From assembly GCF_000974445.1 (NCBI RefSeq), contig NZ_BBOJ01000008.1:248001-312000 (forward strand): 64,000 bases of DNA. The letters are read 5' to 3'. The DNA is from Lentzea aerocolonigenes (lineage in GTDB: Bacteria; Actinomycetota; Actinomycetes; Mycobacteriales; Pseudonocardiaceae). Under the pieces are notes generated by a model. That model had not been told where the DNA came from, ran no database searches, and was given only the letters and a program-made list of their open reading frames with translations. Shown here piece by piece: positions 1 to 10,822 of the stretch; position 1 is the first letter of the stretch; the number at the start of each line of letters is the position of its first letter. The translations under genes and the position numbers were made by a program.

Positions 1-427
1 GGTGTGCCACGGCGTCTTCACCGACCACGGCCATCAGTCCGCTCGCCGCTTCCTCCCCGGCCGACGTCAGGAGCCGCGCCTGGATCACGTGCGTGCGCTT
101 CACTTCCACCGTGTAGCCGGTTGGCGCGGACGGCCGCAGATGGCCGGTCAGCGCGCACCGCATGAAGGCTTCATCCGGCCGGGCCACCACCAGTCCGGCC
201 TTCTCCACGGCCCGGCACACCGCGTCCGGCGACTGCGTCGGCACGCTGAGCCAGGTCGGTTCGCGCTTGAGGGCGACGCGGTGGGCCATCGCCGTCGCGT
301 TCGCCTCGTCGGTGGCGATCCACTCGGCCCGCCGATGAGGTCGCTTGACGTCGACGACCAGGTAGCCGTCCTCGTAGTGGGAAGTCAGCTGGTCGGCCGC
401 GATCCAGCCGCGGTGCCAGCGCTCCAC
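1..427 (-). CDS. GNAT-like acetyltransferase, 3' part cut off by the window edge
   Basis: The minus strand reads open from a GTG at 427 to the window edge (142 codons). It begins VERWHRGWIAADQL and contains the segment EEAASGLMAVVGEDAV. This lines up along its whole visible length with the complete neighbour at 435-1046 (VKRWCAGWAKADGL and PAASGLMAVVGEDAV), so the two are tandem paralogues. The GNAT acetyl-CoA loop should lie beyond the window, so assignment to the family rests on the neighbour. The start is 7 bases after the neighbour's stop, with AGGGA upstream, which suggests translation from one transcript. The substrate is unknown. Confidence 0.75.
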   Translation of the reverse strand, partial: MERWHRGWIAADQLTSHYEDGYLVVDVKRPHRRAEWIATDEANATAMAHRVALKREPTWLSVPTQSPDAVCRAVEKAGLVVARPDEAFMRCALTGHLRPSAPTGYTVEVKRTHVIQARLLTSAGEEAASGLMAVVGEDAVAH

Positions 428-434
428 CGGGGTC

Positions 435-1046
435 TCAGTCCCTGCGGGCGACGACGACATCGGCGACCTCCTCCCAGCCGAGCCTGCGGTAGAGGTGCAG
501 GCCGTCGTCCGAGGCGAACAACAGCCCGGTCGTCGTGCCGTCCGCCACGGCCTCCTGGGCGAGCACGCCCATCACGACACTGCCGAGGCCTCGGCGCCGA
601 TGCTCCGGTGACGTCTGGATGCGGTGCGGCACAGCGTCTTCACCGACGACGGCCATCAGTCCGCTCGCCGCTGGTGCGCCGTTGTGCAGCAGGCGGACTT
701 CGATGACGTTCTCGCGCTTCACCACCACCGAGTAGCCATCGGGCGGTTGCGGAGCAGGGTGATCGGCGAGCGCACGTCGCATGAACGTCTCCGGTGCGCG
801 CACGGTCAAACCGGCGTCCTGCAAGGCTTTCAAGACAGCTTCCGGAGAGTTCGTCGGCACCGTCAGCCAGTCGTCCTGACCGGTCAGAGCGGTGAGTCCG
901 GTCACGGTGGACTCGTCGGTGACGACACGTTCGACGCGCCGGCCCGGCCGGTCGACGCGGATTTCCAGCCACCCCGGGCCTTCGCGTTCCACCAGCCCGT
1001 CGGCCTTGGCCCAGCCCGCGCACCAGCGCTTCACGAGTTCTTTCAC
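435..1046 (-). CDS. GNAT family N-acetyltransferase
   Basis: A 203-residue protein. The C-terminal half carries the GNAT acetyl-CoA signature: a beta strand followed by TSPEHRRRGLGSVVM (the R/Q-x-x-G-x-G/A loop), then LLFASDDGLHLYRRLGWEE, the usual strand-5/helix end of the fold. The N-terminal half is specific to this pair of paralogues and may set the substrate. I chose the GTG at 1046 because TTGGGGGAA lies 6 bases upstream and the start then matches that of the tandem paralogue; a GTG at 1094 is possible but has no clear ribosome site. It lies downstream of pepN in the same direction, 72 bases after its stop, so cotranscription is possible. Substrate unknown. Confidence 0.85.
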   Translation of the reverse strand: MKELVKRWCAGWAKADGLVEREGPGWLEIRVDRPGRRVERVVTDESTVTGLTALTGQDDWLTVPTNSPEAVLKALQDAGLTVRAPETFMRRALADHPAPQPPDGYSVVVKRENVIEVRLLHNGAPAASGLMAVVGEDAVPHRIQTSPEHRRRGLGSVVMGVLAQEAVADGTTTGLLFASDDGLHLYRRLGWEEVADVVVARRD

Positions 1047-1118
1047 AACTTCCCCCAAGAGACGGGACGGCCCCGTGACGCGTCGAAGCGCCACAGGGCC
1101 GTCACCACCAAGCGAAAT

Positions 1119-3680
<2,562 letters not shown>

Positions 3681-3853
3681 TGGTCACCTCGTCTGCCACG
3701 CGTTTGGTTACGCGCTGACGTCGTCGGGAATGGTTATGACTCCCGCATCCAATCACGGAACCGGCGTACGGGAAGAGATGACAGGGTGATCTGGTTGGGC
3801 TGATGGGGCGATAACCGCACCCAACGCGACAGAACGCGACTGAAGGGGCACGC

Positions 3854-4462
3854 ATGGCCGACAAGGCGAAGGTCGACTTCTACTTCGACCCTCTTTGTCC
3901 GTTCGCCTGGATCACCTCCCGGTGGATCCTCGAGGTGGAGAAGGTCCGCGAGATCGACCTGAGCTTCCACGTGATGAGTCTTTCCGTGCTGAACGAGGGC
4001 CGCGACCTGCCCGAGCAGTACAAGGAGCTCATGACCAAGGGCTGGGGTCCGGTCCGCGTCGCCATCGCCGCCGAGCAGAAGTTCGGCAACGAGGTGCTGC
4101 CGCGCCTCTACACCGCGATGGGCACCCGGATCCACAACGAGGGCAACAAGAACTTCGACGAGGTCATCAAGCTGGCGCTGGCCGACGCCGAGCTGCCCGC
4201 CGAGCTGGCGGACGCCGCGACGTCGACCGACTTCGACGACGAGCTGAAGAAGAGCCACCACCGCGGCATGGACCCGGTCGGCATGGACGTCGGCACGCCG
4301 ACCATCCACATCGACGACGTGGCGTTCTTCGGCCCGGTGCTCACGAAGATCCCGCGGGGCGAGGAAGCCGGCAAGATCTTCGACGGCGCCCGGCTGCTCG
4401 CCGGCTACCCGCACTTCTTCGAGCTGAAGCGCACGAGGTCGGGCGAGCTGGACTTCAGCTGA
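3854..4462 (+). CDS. DsbA-family mycothiol-dependent oxidoreductase (Rv2466c-like), single active-site Cys
   Basis: A 202-residue thioredoxin-fold protein with an inserted helical domain. It matches the Rv2466c family: [12 protein letters not shown] at residues 8-19, the [18 protein letters not shown] stretch, and the cis-Pro segment [17 protein letters not shown]. The known relative reduces nitro compounds and thiol disulphides with mycothiol. The usual CPWC motif is CPFA here, so Cys15 is present and the second cysteine is replaced by alanine; a monothiol mechanism is inferred. The ATG start at 3854 follows GAAGGGGC. The 3' end contains a short AGCTG/CAGCT stem followed by six Ts at 4465-4470, a weak intrinsic terminator. 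Gene order next to pepN supports the identity. Confidence 0.9.
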   Translation: MADKAKVDFYFDPLCPFAWITSRWILEVEKVREIDLSFHVMSLSVLNEGRDLPEQYKELMTKGWGPVRVAIAAEQKFGNEVLPRLYTAMGTRIHNEGNKNFDEVIKLALADAELPAELADAATSTDFDDELKKSHHRGMDPVGMDVGTPTIHIDDVAFFGPVLTKIPRGEEAGKIFDGARLLAGYPHFFELKRTRSGELDFS

Positions 4463-4498
4463 GTTTTTTGTCGGTGGTGCTCGCTAACGTCCTTGGAC

Positions 4499-5350
4499 AT
4501 GGCACACCACCACGTCGAAGTCGCAGTGCAGGGGTCCTGGTCGCTGGCGACGTCCCGGGCCTTCTGGGAGGGCTTCACGCCGTCGGCGTTGCCTGCGCGC
4601 GAAGGCGAGGCGCTGCAGGCGACGTTCCTGGTCGAGGGTGAGTGGCGTCGTGCTTCGGTCTCCGTGACCCAGCGCGGCGCCACAGCTGTGCTGGCCCTGT
4701 CCGGTGACGGTGACGGTGACCTCGACCTGGCCGCGGCGCAGGTGAGCCGGTTCCTGTCCCTGGACGTCGACGGCCGGGCCTGGCCTGAGGTGGGCGCGCG
4801 CGATCCGGTGATCGCCGCCGCTCAGGCCTCGTTACCCGGCTTGCGGCCGTGCGGCTTCTACTCGCCGTACGAGGCCGCGGCCTGGTCGGTGCTGTCGCAG
4901 CGGATCCGCGTGTCGCAGGCGGCGGCCCTGAAGGCCTCGCTGTCCCGTGACGGTGTGTTCCCGGCACCGGCCGAGCTGCTGGGGCTTTCTCTGGACCTGC
5001 CGGGCCGCAAGCCCGAGTACCTGCGCGCGGTGGCCGAGGCGGCGCTCGACGGTCTGCTGGACGCCGTGACGTTGCGCTCGATGAAACCCGCGGCGGCCGT
5101 TCTGGCCGTGCAGCAGGTCAAGGGGCTGGGCCCGTTCGCCGCCGAGCTGGTCGTGCTGCGCGGGGCGAACGCGCCGGATGCCGTGCCGCACAACGAGTCC
5201 CGGCTGACCGACGAGGTGGCTCACCGGTACGGGCGGCCGTTGACCGAGGTGTCCGAGGCGTGGCGGCCGTACCGGACGTGGGCGGCGGTGCACCTGAGGG
5301 TGCTGCGGGAACGGCGGCTCGCGGGTGTGGTGGCGGCTTCGAGTGGGTGA
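4499..5350 (+). CDS. AlkA-like DNA glycosylase of the HhH-GPD superfamily
   Basis: A 283-residue protein resembling DNA-3-methyladenine glycosylase II. The first 100 residues form a beta-rich N-terminal domain. The HhH-GPD core follows: [18 protein letters not shown], then the helix-hairpin-helix [16 protein letters not shown]. Family members flip damaged bases and cleave the N-glycosidic bond. The position where E. coli AlkA has its catalytic Asp (PDDYL) reads HNESRL here, so the usual aspartate is not obvious and catalysis is uncertain. The ATG at 4499 is preferred over an in-frame TTG two codons upstream. It follows the DsbA-like gene by 36 bp in the same direction. Confidence 0.75.
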   Translation: MAHHHVEVAVQGSWSLATSRAFWEGFTPSALPAREGEALQATFLVEGEWRRASVSVTQRGATAVLALSGDGDGDLDLAAAQVSRFLSLDVDGRAWPEVGARDPVIAAAQASLPGLRPCGFYSPYEAAAWSVLSQRIRVSQAAALKASLSRDGVFPAPAELLGLSLDLPGRKPEYLRAVAEAALDGLLDAVTLRSMKPAAAVLAVQQVKGLGPFAAELVVLRGANAPDAVPHNESRLTDEVAHRYGRPLTEVSEAWRPYRTWAAVHLRVLRERRLAGVVAASSG

Positions 5351-5373
5351 GGTGCCCTCGTGCACCGCGACCC

Positions 5374-5416
5374 GATGTGACACTCTGGAGCCCGTCAGCG
5401 CATTAGGTGTCACATC
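5374..5416 (+). promoter_or_regulatory. perfect 10-bp inverted repeat in the aldehyde dehydrogenase leader
   Basis: GATGTGACAC (5374-5383) and GTGTCACATC (5407-5416) are exact reverse complements separated by 23 bases, ending 16 bases before the aldehyde dehydrogenase GTG. The TGTGACA/TGTCACA half-sites look like a bipartite operator or an RNA hairpin; which protein binds is not known. Confidence 0.55.
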
Positions 5417-5432
5417 CGCCTGGAGGGCTCTC

Positions 5433-6785
5433 GTGATCGAGGTCGTCAACCCCGCCACCGAGGAAGTCGTCGGCACGCTCGCCGAAGGCACACCGGCCGA
5501 CGTCGACACGGCCGTGGCCGCCGCGGTGGCCGCCTTCCCGGCGTGGTCGCAGACCTCGGTGGACGAGCGCGCGAAGATCGTCCGCACCATCGTCGAAGGC
5601 CTCAAGGAGCGCGCGGGCGAGCTCGCCGCCACCATGACCACCGAGATGGGCACGCCCATCACGTTCAGCCAGAAGGTCCAGGTCGCGAACCCGATCGCCA
5701 TCGCGGAGGGCGTCGCGGACGTGCTGGAGAGCGGCTACTTCGAGCCCGAGGAGATCGGCAACTCGCTGATCTTCCGCGAGCCGATCGGTGTCGTCGCCGC
5801 CATCACGCCGTGGAACTTCCCGTTGCAGCAGATGGTCGCGAAGGTCGTGCCGGCACTCGCCGCGGGCAACACCGTGGTGCTCAAGCCGAGCGAGCTCGCG
5901 CCCAAGACCGCCGACCTGCTCGCCGAGATCGTCGTGGACGCCGTGCCGGCGGGCGTGTTCCACCTCGTCCACGGCACCGGGCCGGTCGTCGGTGAGGCGC
6001 TCGCAGCGCACCCGGACGTGGACATGGTGTCGTTCACCGGCTCGACCAAGGCCGGACGCCGGGTGTCCGCGGTGGCGTCCGAGACGGTCAAGCGGGTCGC
6101 ACTGGAGCTCGGCGGCAAGTCGGCGTGCATCGTGCTCGACGACGCCGACCTCGGCCGGGCGGTGAAGATCGCGGTCGCCAACTCGTTCATGAACAACGGC
6201 CAGGCGTGCAGCGCGTGGACCAGGCTGCTCGTGCCCGCTGACCGCCACGACGAGGCCGTCGAACTGGCTGCCCAGGCCGCGGCCAAGTACACCCCGGCAG
6301 ACCCTGCGGACCCGGCCACCCGCATCGGACCGGCCGTGTCGAAGGCTCAGCGCGACCGCGTGATCGGCTACATCCGCAAGGGTGTCGAGGAGGGCGCGCG
6401 ACTTGCCGCCGGTGGGCCGGAATCGCCTCTGCCGCAAGGGTTCTACGTCATGCCGACGGTGTTCGGCAACGTCACGCCGGAGATGACGATCGCCCAGGAG
6501 GAGATCTTCGGGCCGGTTCTGTCGGTCATGCCGTACGCGGACGAGGACGACGCGGTGCGGATCGCGAACTCCACCATCTACGGCCTGGCGGGTGGCGTGT
6601 TCTCCGCCGACACCGACAGGGCGTTGCGGGTGGCCAAGCGACTGCGGACCGGTCAGGTCGACATCAACGCCGCCGCGTTCAACACCAGCGCGCCGTTCGG
6701 CGGCTACCGCCAGTCGGGCAACGGCCGCGAGTTCGGCAGGTTCGGCCTGGACGAGTTCTGCGAGATCAAGTCGGTCCAGCGTTAA
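5433..6785 (+). CDS. NAD(P)-dependent aldehyde dehydrogenase
   Basis: A 450-residue cytosolic enzyme oxidising an aldehyde to the acid. All ALDH landmarks are visible: [10 protein letters not shown] with the oxyanion Asn at about 128, the cofactor lysine in [10 protein letters not shown], the Rossmann glycines in [10 protein letters not shown], the general base Glu225 in LELGGKS, and the catalytic Cys259 in NNGQACSA. The C-terminal [14 protein letters not shown] is also typical. The GTG start at 5433 is backed by TGGAGGG ten bases upstream and by homology beginning at VVNPATEEV; an upstream extension in frame has no support. Substrate cannot be read from the sequence. An inverted repeat lies in its leader. 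Confidence 0.93.
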   Translation: MIEVVNPATEEVVGTLAEGTPADVDTAVAAAVAAFPAWSQTSVDERAKIVRTIVEGLKERAGELAATMTTEMGTPITFSQKVQVANPIAIAEGVADVLESGYFEPEEIGNSLIFREPIGVVAAITPWNFPLQQMVAKVVPALAAGNTVVLKPSELAPKTADLLAEIVVDAVPAGVFHLVHGTGPVVGEALAAHPDVDMVSFTGSTKAGRRVSAVASETVKRVALELGGKSACIVLDDADLGRAVKIAVANSFMNNGQACSAWTRLLVPADRHDEAVELAAQAAAKYTPADPADPATRIGPAVSKAQRDRVIGYIRKGVEEGARLAAGGPESPLPQGFYVMPTVFGNVTPEMTIAQEEIFGPVLSVMPYADEDDAVRIANSTIYGLAGGVFSADTDRALRVAKRLRTGQVDINAAAFNTSAPFGGYRQSGNGREFGRFGLDEFCEIKSVQR

Positions 6786-6826
6786 TTGAGCTGCGAGTAA
6801 TGCCGTGGCGGCGTATCACTGCTGCC

Positions 6827-8041
6827 ATGGCTGACTCGGCGCTGAGCATCAGGACCATCACCGAATCCGACATCCCCGAGTTCCAACGGGTGATGGCGTG
6901 GGCGTTCAACGACGACCCCCGCGGCGTGGACAGCAAGTGGCTCAAGGTGATCGAGCACGACCGCGCGCACGCGGTCCTCGACGGCGACGAGATCATCGGC
7001 ACCGCAGGCATTCTGACCCGCGAGATCACCGTTCCGGGTGGTCTTCAGGCACCGGCCGGCGCGGTCACCGTCGTCACGGTCAAGCCCGGTCACCGGCGCC
7101 GGGGCGTCGCGACGTTGCTGATGAAGACCCAGCTGCACGGCATGCACGAGTCGGGCGAGCCGATCGCGATCCTCTGGGCCTCGGAGGGCTCGATCTACCG
7201 GCGGTTCGGCTACGGCGAGCTCGCCACCAGCCTCAACCGGATGACGATGCCGACGCGGGTGGCGTTCCACCCCGGCGTCCCGGTGAGCGGCACCCGCATC
7301 CGGCAGGTGAGCCGCGAAGAGGCGATGCCGTTCATGCGCGAGATGCACGACCGGGTGCGCCGCACGCGCGTCGGCTGGCTGAACCGCGTCGAGGCGACGT
7401 GGGACGTGCAGCTCGCCGACCGCGAGGTCGACCGCGACGGACTCACCGCGTACCGCTACTGCCTGCACCCCGAGGGGTACGTCGTGTTCCGGGTCAAGGG
7501 CGGCCGCAGTCCGCGCGGGCCGCAGGACGAGCTGCACGTGCGGGAGCTGGTGTGCGAGACCGAGCAGGCGTACGCGGACCTGTACCGGTTCCTGCTCGAC
7601 ACCGATCTGACGGCCGAGATCTCCTTCTACACCGCCGCCGACGACCCGATCCTGCACATGGTCGACAACCCGCGGCAGGTGAGCCGTGACCTCGGCGATG
7701 CGCTGTGGCTGCGAATCGTCGACGTCGACCGCGCGCTGCCGCTGCGGCGTTATTCGTCCGATGTGGACAGTGTGATCGAGGTCGAGGACTCGTTCTGCCC
7801 GTGGAACTCCGGCCGCTGGCGCTTCACCGTCAAGGGTGGTGAGGCGGTCGTCACCCGCACCGAGGATCCGGCGGACGTCTCTCTCGACGCGGCCGCACTC
7901 GGCAGTGTTTTCCTCGGCGGTGTACGGCTTTCCGTGCTCAAGCGTGCACACCGCGTGGTGGAACACACACCAGGACACGTGGACATGTTGACGTTGGCGT
8001 TCATCGACACGCAGGAGCCGCATTGCCCTGAGGTGTTCTGA
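6827..8041 (+). CDS. Eis-type GNAT N-acetyltransferase
   Basis: A 404-residue protein of the Eis family, which in mycobacteria acetylates aminoglycosides and lysines at several positions. The architecture fits: an N-terminal GNAT domain with VTVKPGHRRRGVATLLM as the acetyl-CoA loop, then ASEGSIYRRFGYG, which holds the conserved tyrosine, a second GNAT-like domain, and an SCP2-like C-terminal domain. The chain ends in Phe (CPEVF), in keeping with the Eis mechanism in which the terminal carboxylate helps catalysis. The ATG at 6827 is chosen because homology starts at LSIRTITESD. It follows the aldehyde dehydrogenase by 41 bp. A role in aminoglycoside tolerance is inference only. Confidence 0.88.
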   Translation: MADSALSIRTITESDIPEFQRVMAWAFNDDPRGVDSKWLKVIEHDRAHAVLDGDEIIGTAGILTREITVPGGLQAPAGAVTVVTVKPGHRRRGVATLLMKTQLHGMHESGEPIAILWASEGSIYRRFGYGELATSLNRMTMPTRVAFHPGVPVSGTRIRQVSREEAMPFMREMHDRVRRTRVGWLNRVEATWDVQLADREVDRDGLTAYRYCLHPEGYVVFRVKGGRSPRGPQDELHVRELVCETEQAYADLYRFLLDTDLTAEISFYTAADDPILHMVDNPRQVSRDLGDALWLRIVDVDRALPLRRYSSDVDSVIEVEDSFCPWNSGRWRFTVKGGEAVVTRTEDPADVSLDAAALGSVFLGGVRLSVLKRAHRVVEHTPGHVDMLTLAFIDTQEPHCPEVF

Positions 8042-8096
8042 CGGAACTACGCCCGCCGTCCACTCGTTGACGGTTTACCTGGTGTGGGAGGTAACC

Positions 8097-8822
8097 GTGG
8101 GCACCGTCGTGTGGGTTGTCGTGCTGGTACTGCTGGTCGCAGGGGTGTTCTACCTGGTCAGTCAGAGCAACGCGCGCAAGGCGCGTGAGCTCGACGACGC
8201 CAAGGCGGAGGCGCGTCGCTGGGTCGAGCGGCTCGGCGGGCAGGTGATGAGCCTCACGGGCACCAACTCCGCGTCCACGCAGGCGCTGGCGGACGCGTCC
8301 GAGCGCTTCACCGCGGCCGGCTCGCAGATGGAGCAGGCCCGCACGATTCCGCAGGCGCGGCTGGTCACCGAGACCGCGATGGAAGGTCTGCACTACGTGC
8401 GCGCGGCGCGTGAGGCCATGGGCATGGACCCCGGACCCGCGCTGCCCGAGAGCGCCGGGCAGCGGCAGGCGGGTGCCGTGAGCGAGGACCGCCAGGTCAG
8501 CGTCGAGGGCCACCAGTACGCCGCGTCGCCGCAGTCCGGCGCCGGCACGCCCTACTACTACCCCGGTGGCATGGTCGCTGGGCGCCCGGTGCCGCGTGGC
8601 TGGTACTCCGAGCCGTGGTGGAAGCCCGCGCTGGTGGCCGGTGCATGGGGCGTGGGCACGTTTCTGCTGATGGACGCCATGTTCTCCGGTATGCACGGAG
8701 TCGGTGACTACGGCATGGCGGACATGGGTATGGGCGACTTCGGTGGCGACATGGGCGGTGTCGCGGACGTGGGCGACGCCGGTGGCTTCGACTTCGGCGA
8801 CATGGGCGGGTTCGATTTTTAA
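8097..8822 (+). CDS. membrane protein with Gly/Asp/Phe-rich C-terminus, unknown function
   Basis: A 241-residue protein I do not recognise by name. It starts with one strong transmembrane helix (GTVVWVVVLVLLVAGVFYLV), followed by a charged helical region (about residues 25-100) rich in Ala, Glu and Arg that could form a coiled coil. A Pro/Tyr-rich linker (YYYPGGM), a second hydrophobic stretch (ALVAGAWGVGTFLLMDAMF) and a low-complexity tail of repeated Gly-Asp-Phe/Met units ending GGFDF complete it. The GTG start at 8097 has GGGAGG six bases upstream. A perfect 9-bp hairpin lies directly at its stop codon. Confidence 0.75.
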   Translation: MGTVVWVVVLVLLVAGVFYLVSQSNARKARELDDAKAEARRWVERLGGQVMSLTGTNSASTQALADASERFTAAGSQMEQARTIPQARLVTETAMEGLHYVRAAREAMGMDPGPALPESAGQRQAGAVSEDRQVSVEGHQYAASPQSGAGTPYYYPGGMVAGRPVPRGWYSEPWWKPALVAGAWGVGTFLLMDAMFSGMHGVGDYGMADMGMGDFGGDMGGVADVGDAGGFDFGDMGGFDF

Positions 8823-8843
8823 GTGCTCACGAACTGAGCACTT
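8821..8843 (+). terminator. hairpin terminator after the membrane protein gene
   Basis: A perfect 9-bp stem, AAGTGCTCA/TGAGCACTT, with loop CGAAC; the stop codon TAA overlaps its first bases. Ts precede the stem, and nei ends 37 bases away on the other strand, so it may serve both convergent transcripts. Confidence 0.65.
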
Positions 8844-8879
8844 TCCAGCCGCACCCCAAACCACCCCGCCGAACTTTTC

Positions 8880-9680
8880 TCAGGGCTGGCAGGCAGGGCA
8901 CCAGAAGAGGTTGCGAGCTGCCAGTTCCGTGGTCATGACCTCGGTGCCGCAGATCAGGCACTGCTCACCGGCACGGCGGTAGACGTACACCTCACCGCCG
9001 TGCCGATCCACGCGCGGCGCACGACCCATGGCCCGCGGCATGTGCTCGCGGCGGACGGTGTTGATCTGCCCGACCTTCACGCCGTCCTTCATCAGCACGA
9101 CCAGGTCGTCCCACATCGCGTCCCACAGCTCGCGGCTGACCTTGTTGCCGACCAGCAGCGGGTTCACGTTGTGCCGGAACAGCACCTCGGCGCGGTAGAC
9201 GTTGCCGACGCCCGCGAGGACCTTCTGGTCCATCAGCAGCACGGCGAGCGGCTGCTTCGACCGGATGATCCGCTCGTAGGCGCGGTCGGGGTCGGCGTCC
9301 TTGCGCAACGGGTCGGGGCCGAGCCGTTCCCGGATGGCCTTGACCTCGTCTTTGTTCAGCACCTCGCACGCGGTGGGGCCGCGCAGGTCCGTCCAGTGCG
9401 TCTCGCCGGCCATCCGCATCCTGACCTGTCCGACCGGTGGCAGGACGGGCAGCGGTGACTCGGTGAACGTCCCGTACAGGCCGAGGTGGACGTGCACGAC
9501 CGCGTCCGGGCCGTACACGTGGAACAGGTGCTTCCCGTGGGCCTCGGCGCGGACGAGTTTCCGTCCGTCCACGAGGGACGCCGCGAAGCGTCCCTGCGGA
9601 CTGGAGACGGACACGGGCCTGCCCGCGTACCGGCGCTGGTGCAGCCGCGCGAGGCGGTGCAGCGTGTGGCCCTCGGGCAT
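8880..9680 (-). CDS. nei: Fpg/Nei family DNA glycosylase/AP lyase
   Basis: A 266-residue base-excision repair enzyme that removes oxidised bases and nicks the abasic site. It starts MPEGH: after Met removal the N-terminal Pro is the Schiff-base nucleophile and the Glu is the second catalytic residue. The helix-two-turn-helix region reads DQKVLAGVGNVYRAEVLF. The C-terminal zinc finger has CLICG and CPAC, so all four cysteines are present. It overlaps the rpiB stop by one base (TGATG), so the two genes are translationally coupled, as in the mycobacterial Rv2464c-Rv2465c pair. Whether it prefers oxidised pyrimidines or purines cannot be told from sequence. Confidence 0.93.
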   Translation of the reverse strand: MPEGHTLHRLARLHQRRYAGRPVSVSSPQGRFAASLVDGRKLVRAEAHGKHLFHVYGPDAVVHVHLGLYGTFTESPLPVLPPVGQVRMRMAGETHWTDLRGPTACEVLNKDEVKAIRERLGPDPLRKDADPDRAYERIIRSKQPLAVLLMDQKVLAGVGNVYRAEVLFRHNVNPLLVGNKVSRELWDAMWDDLVVLMKDGVKVGQINTVRREHMPRAMGRAPRVDRHGGEVYVYRRAGEQCLICGTEVMTTELAARNLFWCPACQP

Positions 9681-10129
9681 CAGGCCTTGTTCTCGTAGGC
9701 GCTGACCTTGTCGATGCGGCGCTGATGCCGCGGCTCGCCCGAGAACGGCGTCTTGAGGAACGCCGAGACGATCGCCGTCGCCTCCTCGGTGGAGTGCTGA
9801 CGGGCGCCGATGCCGACGAGGTTGGCGTCGTTGTGCTCGCGGGCGAGCTGGGCGGTGTCGGTGTTCCAGGCGAGCGCGGCGCGGGCACCCTTCACCTTGT
9901 TCGCGGCGATCTGCTCGCCGTTGCCCGAGCCGCCGATCACCACGCCGAGGCTGCCGGGGTCCGCCACGACCTTCTCGGCGGCGTCGGTGCAGAACGAGAC
10001 GTAGTCGTCCTGGGCGTCGTATTCGTGGGCGCCGACGTCGACGACCTCGTAACCCTGCTCCTTGAGAGCGGTGGACAGGTGGGACTTCAGCTCGAAGCCC
10101 GCGTGGTCTGCTGCCAGATAAACGCGCAC
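9680..10129 (-). CDS. rpiB: ribose-5-phosphate isomerase B
   Basis: A 149-residue isomerase interconverting ribose-5-phosphate and ribulose-5-phosphate in the pentose phosphate pathway. It matches the RpiB/LacAB family: VYLAADHAGFELK at the start, the phosphate/anion loop GGSGNGEQIAANKV, and the closing AREHNDANLVGIGAR. The catalytic base in the actinobacterial type is the Glu of SGNGEQ rather than Cys, and this protein has that Glu. I place the start at GTG 10129, where family homology begins; an in-frame TTG at 10168 would overlap the divergent gene. It precedes nei in one operon. Confidence 0.95.
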   Translation of the reverse strand: MRVYLAADHAGFELKSHLSTALKEQGYEVVDVGAHEYDAQDDYVSFCTDAAEKVVADPGSLGVVIGGSGNGEQIAANKVKGARAALAWNTDTAQLAREHNDANLVGIGARQHSTEEATAIVSAFLKTPFSGEPRHQRRIDKVSAYENKA

Positions 10130-10150
10130 GTCCGGGAGTCTGACACGCTG

Positions 10151-10822
10151 GTGGGTGTGTTCAGCCAAGAGGGGTACCAGCTGAGGCTGGAATGGGGGCC
10201 CGAAGGCGTCGACGCGCTGCGGGACTGTGACGTGCTGGTTGTCGTCGACGTGCTGTCGTTCACGACGTCTGTCGACCTGGTCGTCGGCAACGGTGGTCAG
10301 GTGCGGCCGTCCCGTTGGCAGCCGGCTTCGGGGAGAACACTGCGACCAGCATCACTGGTCGGTCGGAGTGGATTGGTCGAGTTGCCGTCACCGAACGGGT
10401 CGAACCTCTGCTTCCTCGCCGCCGAGACCGGCGCCCACGTGCTCGCCGCCTGCCTGCGCAACGCCTCGGCGGTGGCGAAGCGGGCGCAGGAGCTGGGGGA
10501 GACGATCGGCGTGATCCCAGCCGGTGAACGGTGGGGGCTCGACATCCTCAACTCCGGCCCGCGGGAGTTCGGGCCGCTGCGGCCGTGCGTCGAGGACCAC
10601 CTGGGGGCTGGCGCGGTGCTTTCTGCGTTGTCCGGTGACGCGTCGCCTGAGGTTCAGCTCGCGGTCGCGGCGTTCAGGAACACCGATGTCGCGGACGCCG
10701 TGCGGAAGTGCGGGTCGGGACGTGAGCTGATCGAGAACGGCCATGCCGCGGACGTGGAACTGGCGGTTGAGATCGGGGTCAGCAACGCTGTCCCCGTACT
10801 GGTGGAGGGGGTTTTGCGGTGA
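10151..10822 (+). CDS. ComB-like 2-phosphosulfolactate phosphatase family protein
   Basis: A 223-residue protein of the ComB family. Recognisable parts are the N-terminal VVVDVLSFTTSVDLVV, the loop LPSPNGSNLCFLA, and GVIPAGERWG, where family members place magnesium-binding and phosphate-binding residues. Archaeal ComB makes sulfolactate for coenzyme M; actinobacteria do not make coenzyme M, so the real substrate here is unknown. The GTG at 10151 lies 21 bases from the divergent rpiB start; GTG 10157 is an alternative. Its stop overlaps the start of the MBL hydrolase by four bases (GTGA), so the two form an operon. Confidence 0.75.
   Translation: MGVFSQEGYQLRLEWGPEGVDALRDCDVLVVVDVLSFTTSVDLVVGNGGQVRPSRWQPASGRTLRPASLVGRSGLVELPSPNGSNLCFLAAETGAHVLAACLRNASAVAKRAQELGETIGVIPAGERWGLDILNSGPREFGPLRPCVEDHLGAGAVLSALSGDASPEVQLAVAAFRNTDVADAVRKCGSGRELIENGHAADVELAVEIGVSNAVPVLVEGVLR

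Noticed and set aside
10151..10822. A frameshift in the ComB-like gene between residues 50 and 80
   Set aside because: The frame keeps SGRTLRPASL followed by LPSPNGSN, in the order expected for short members of the family; no frame change is needed.
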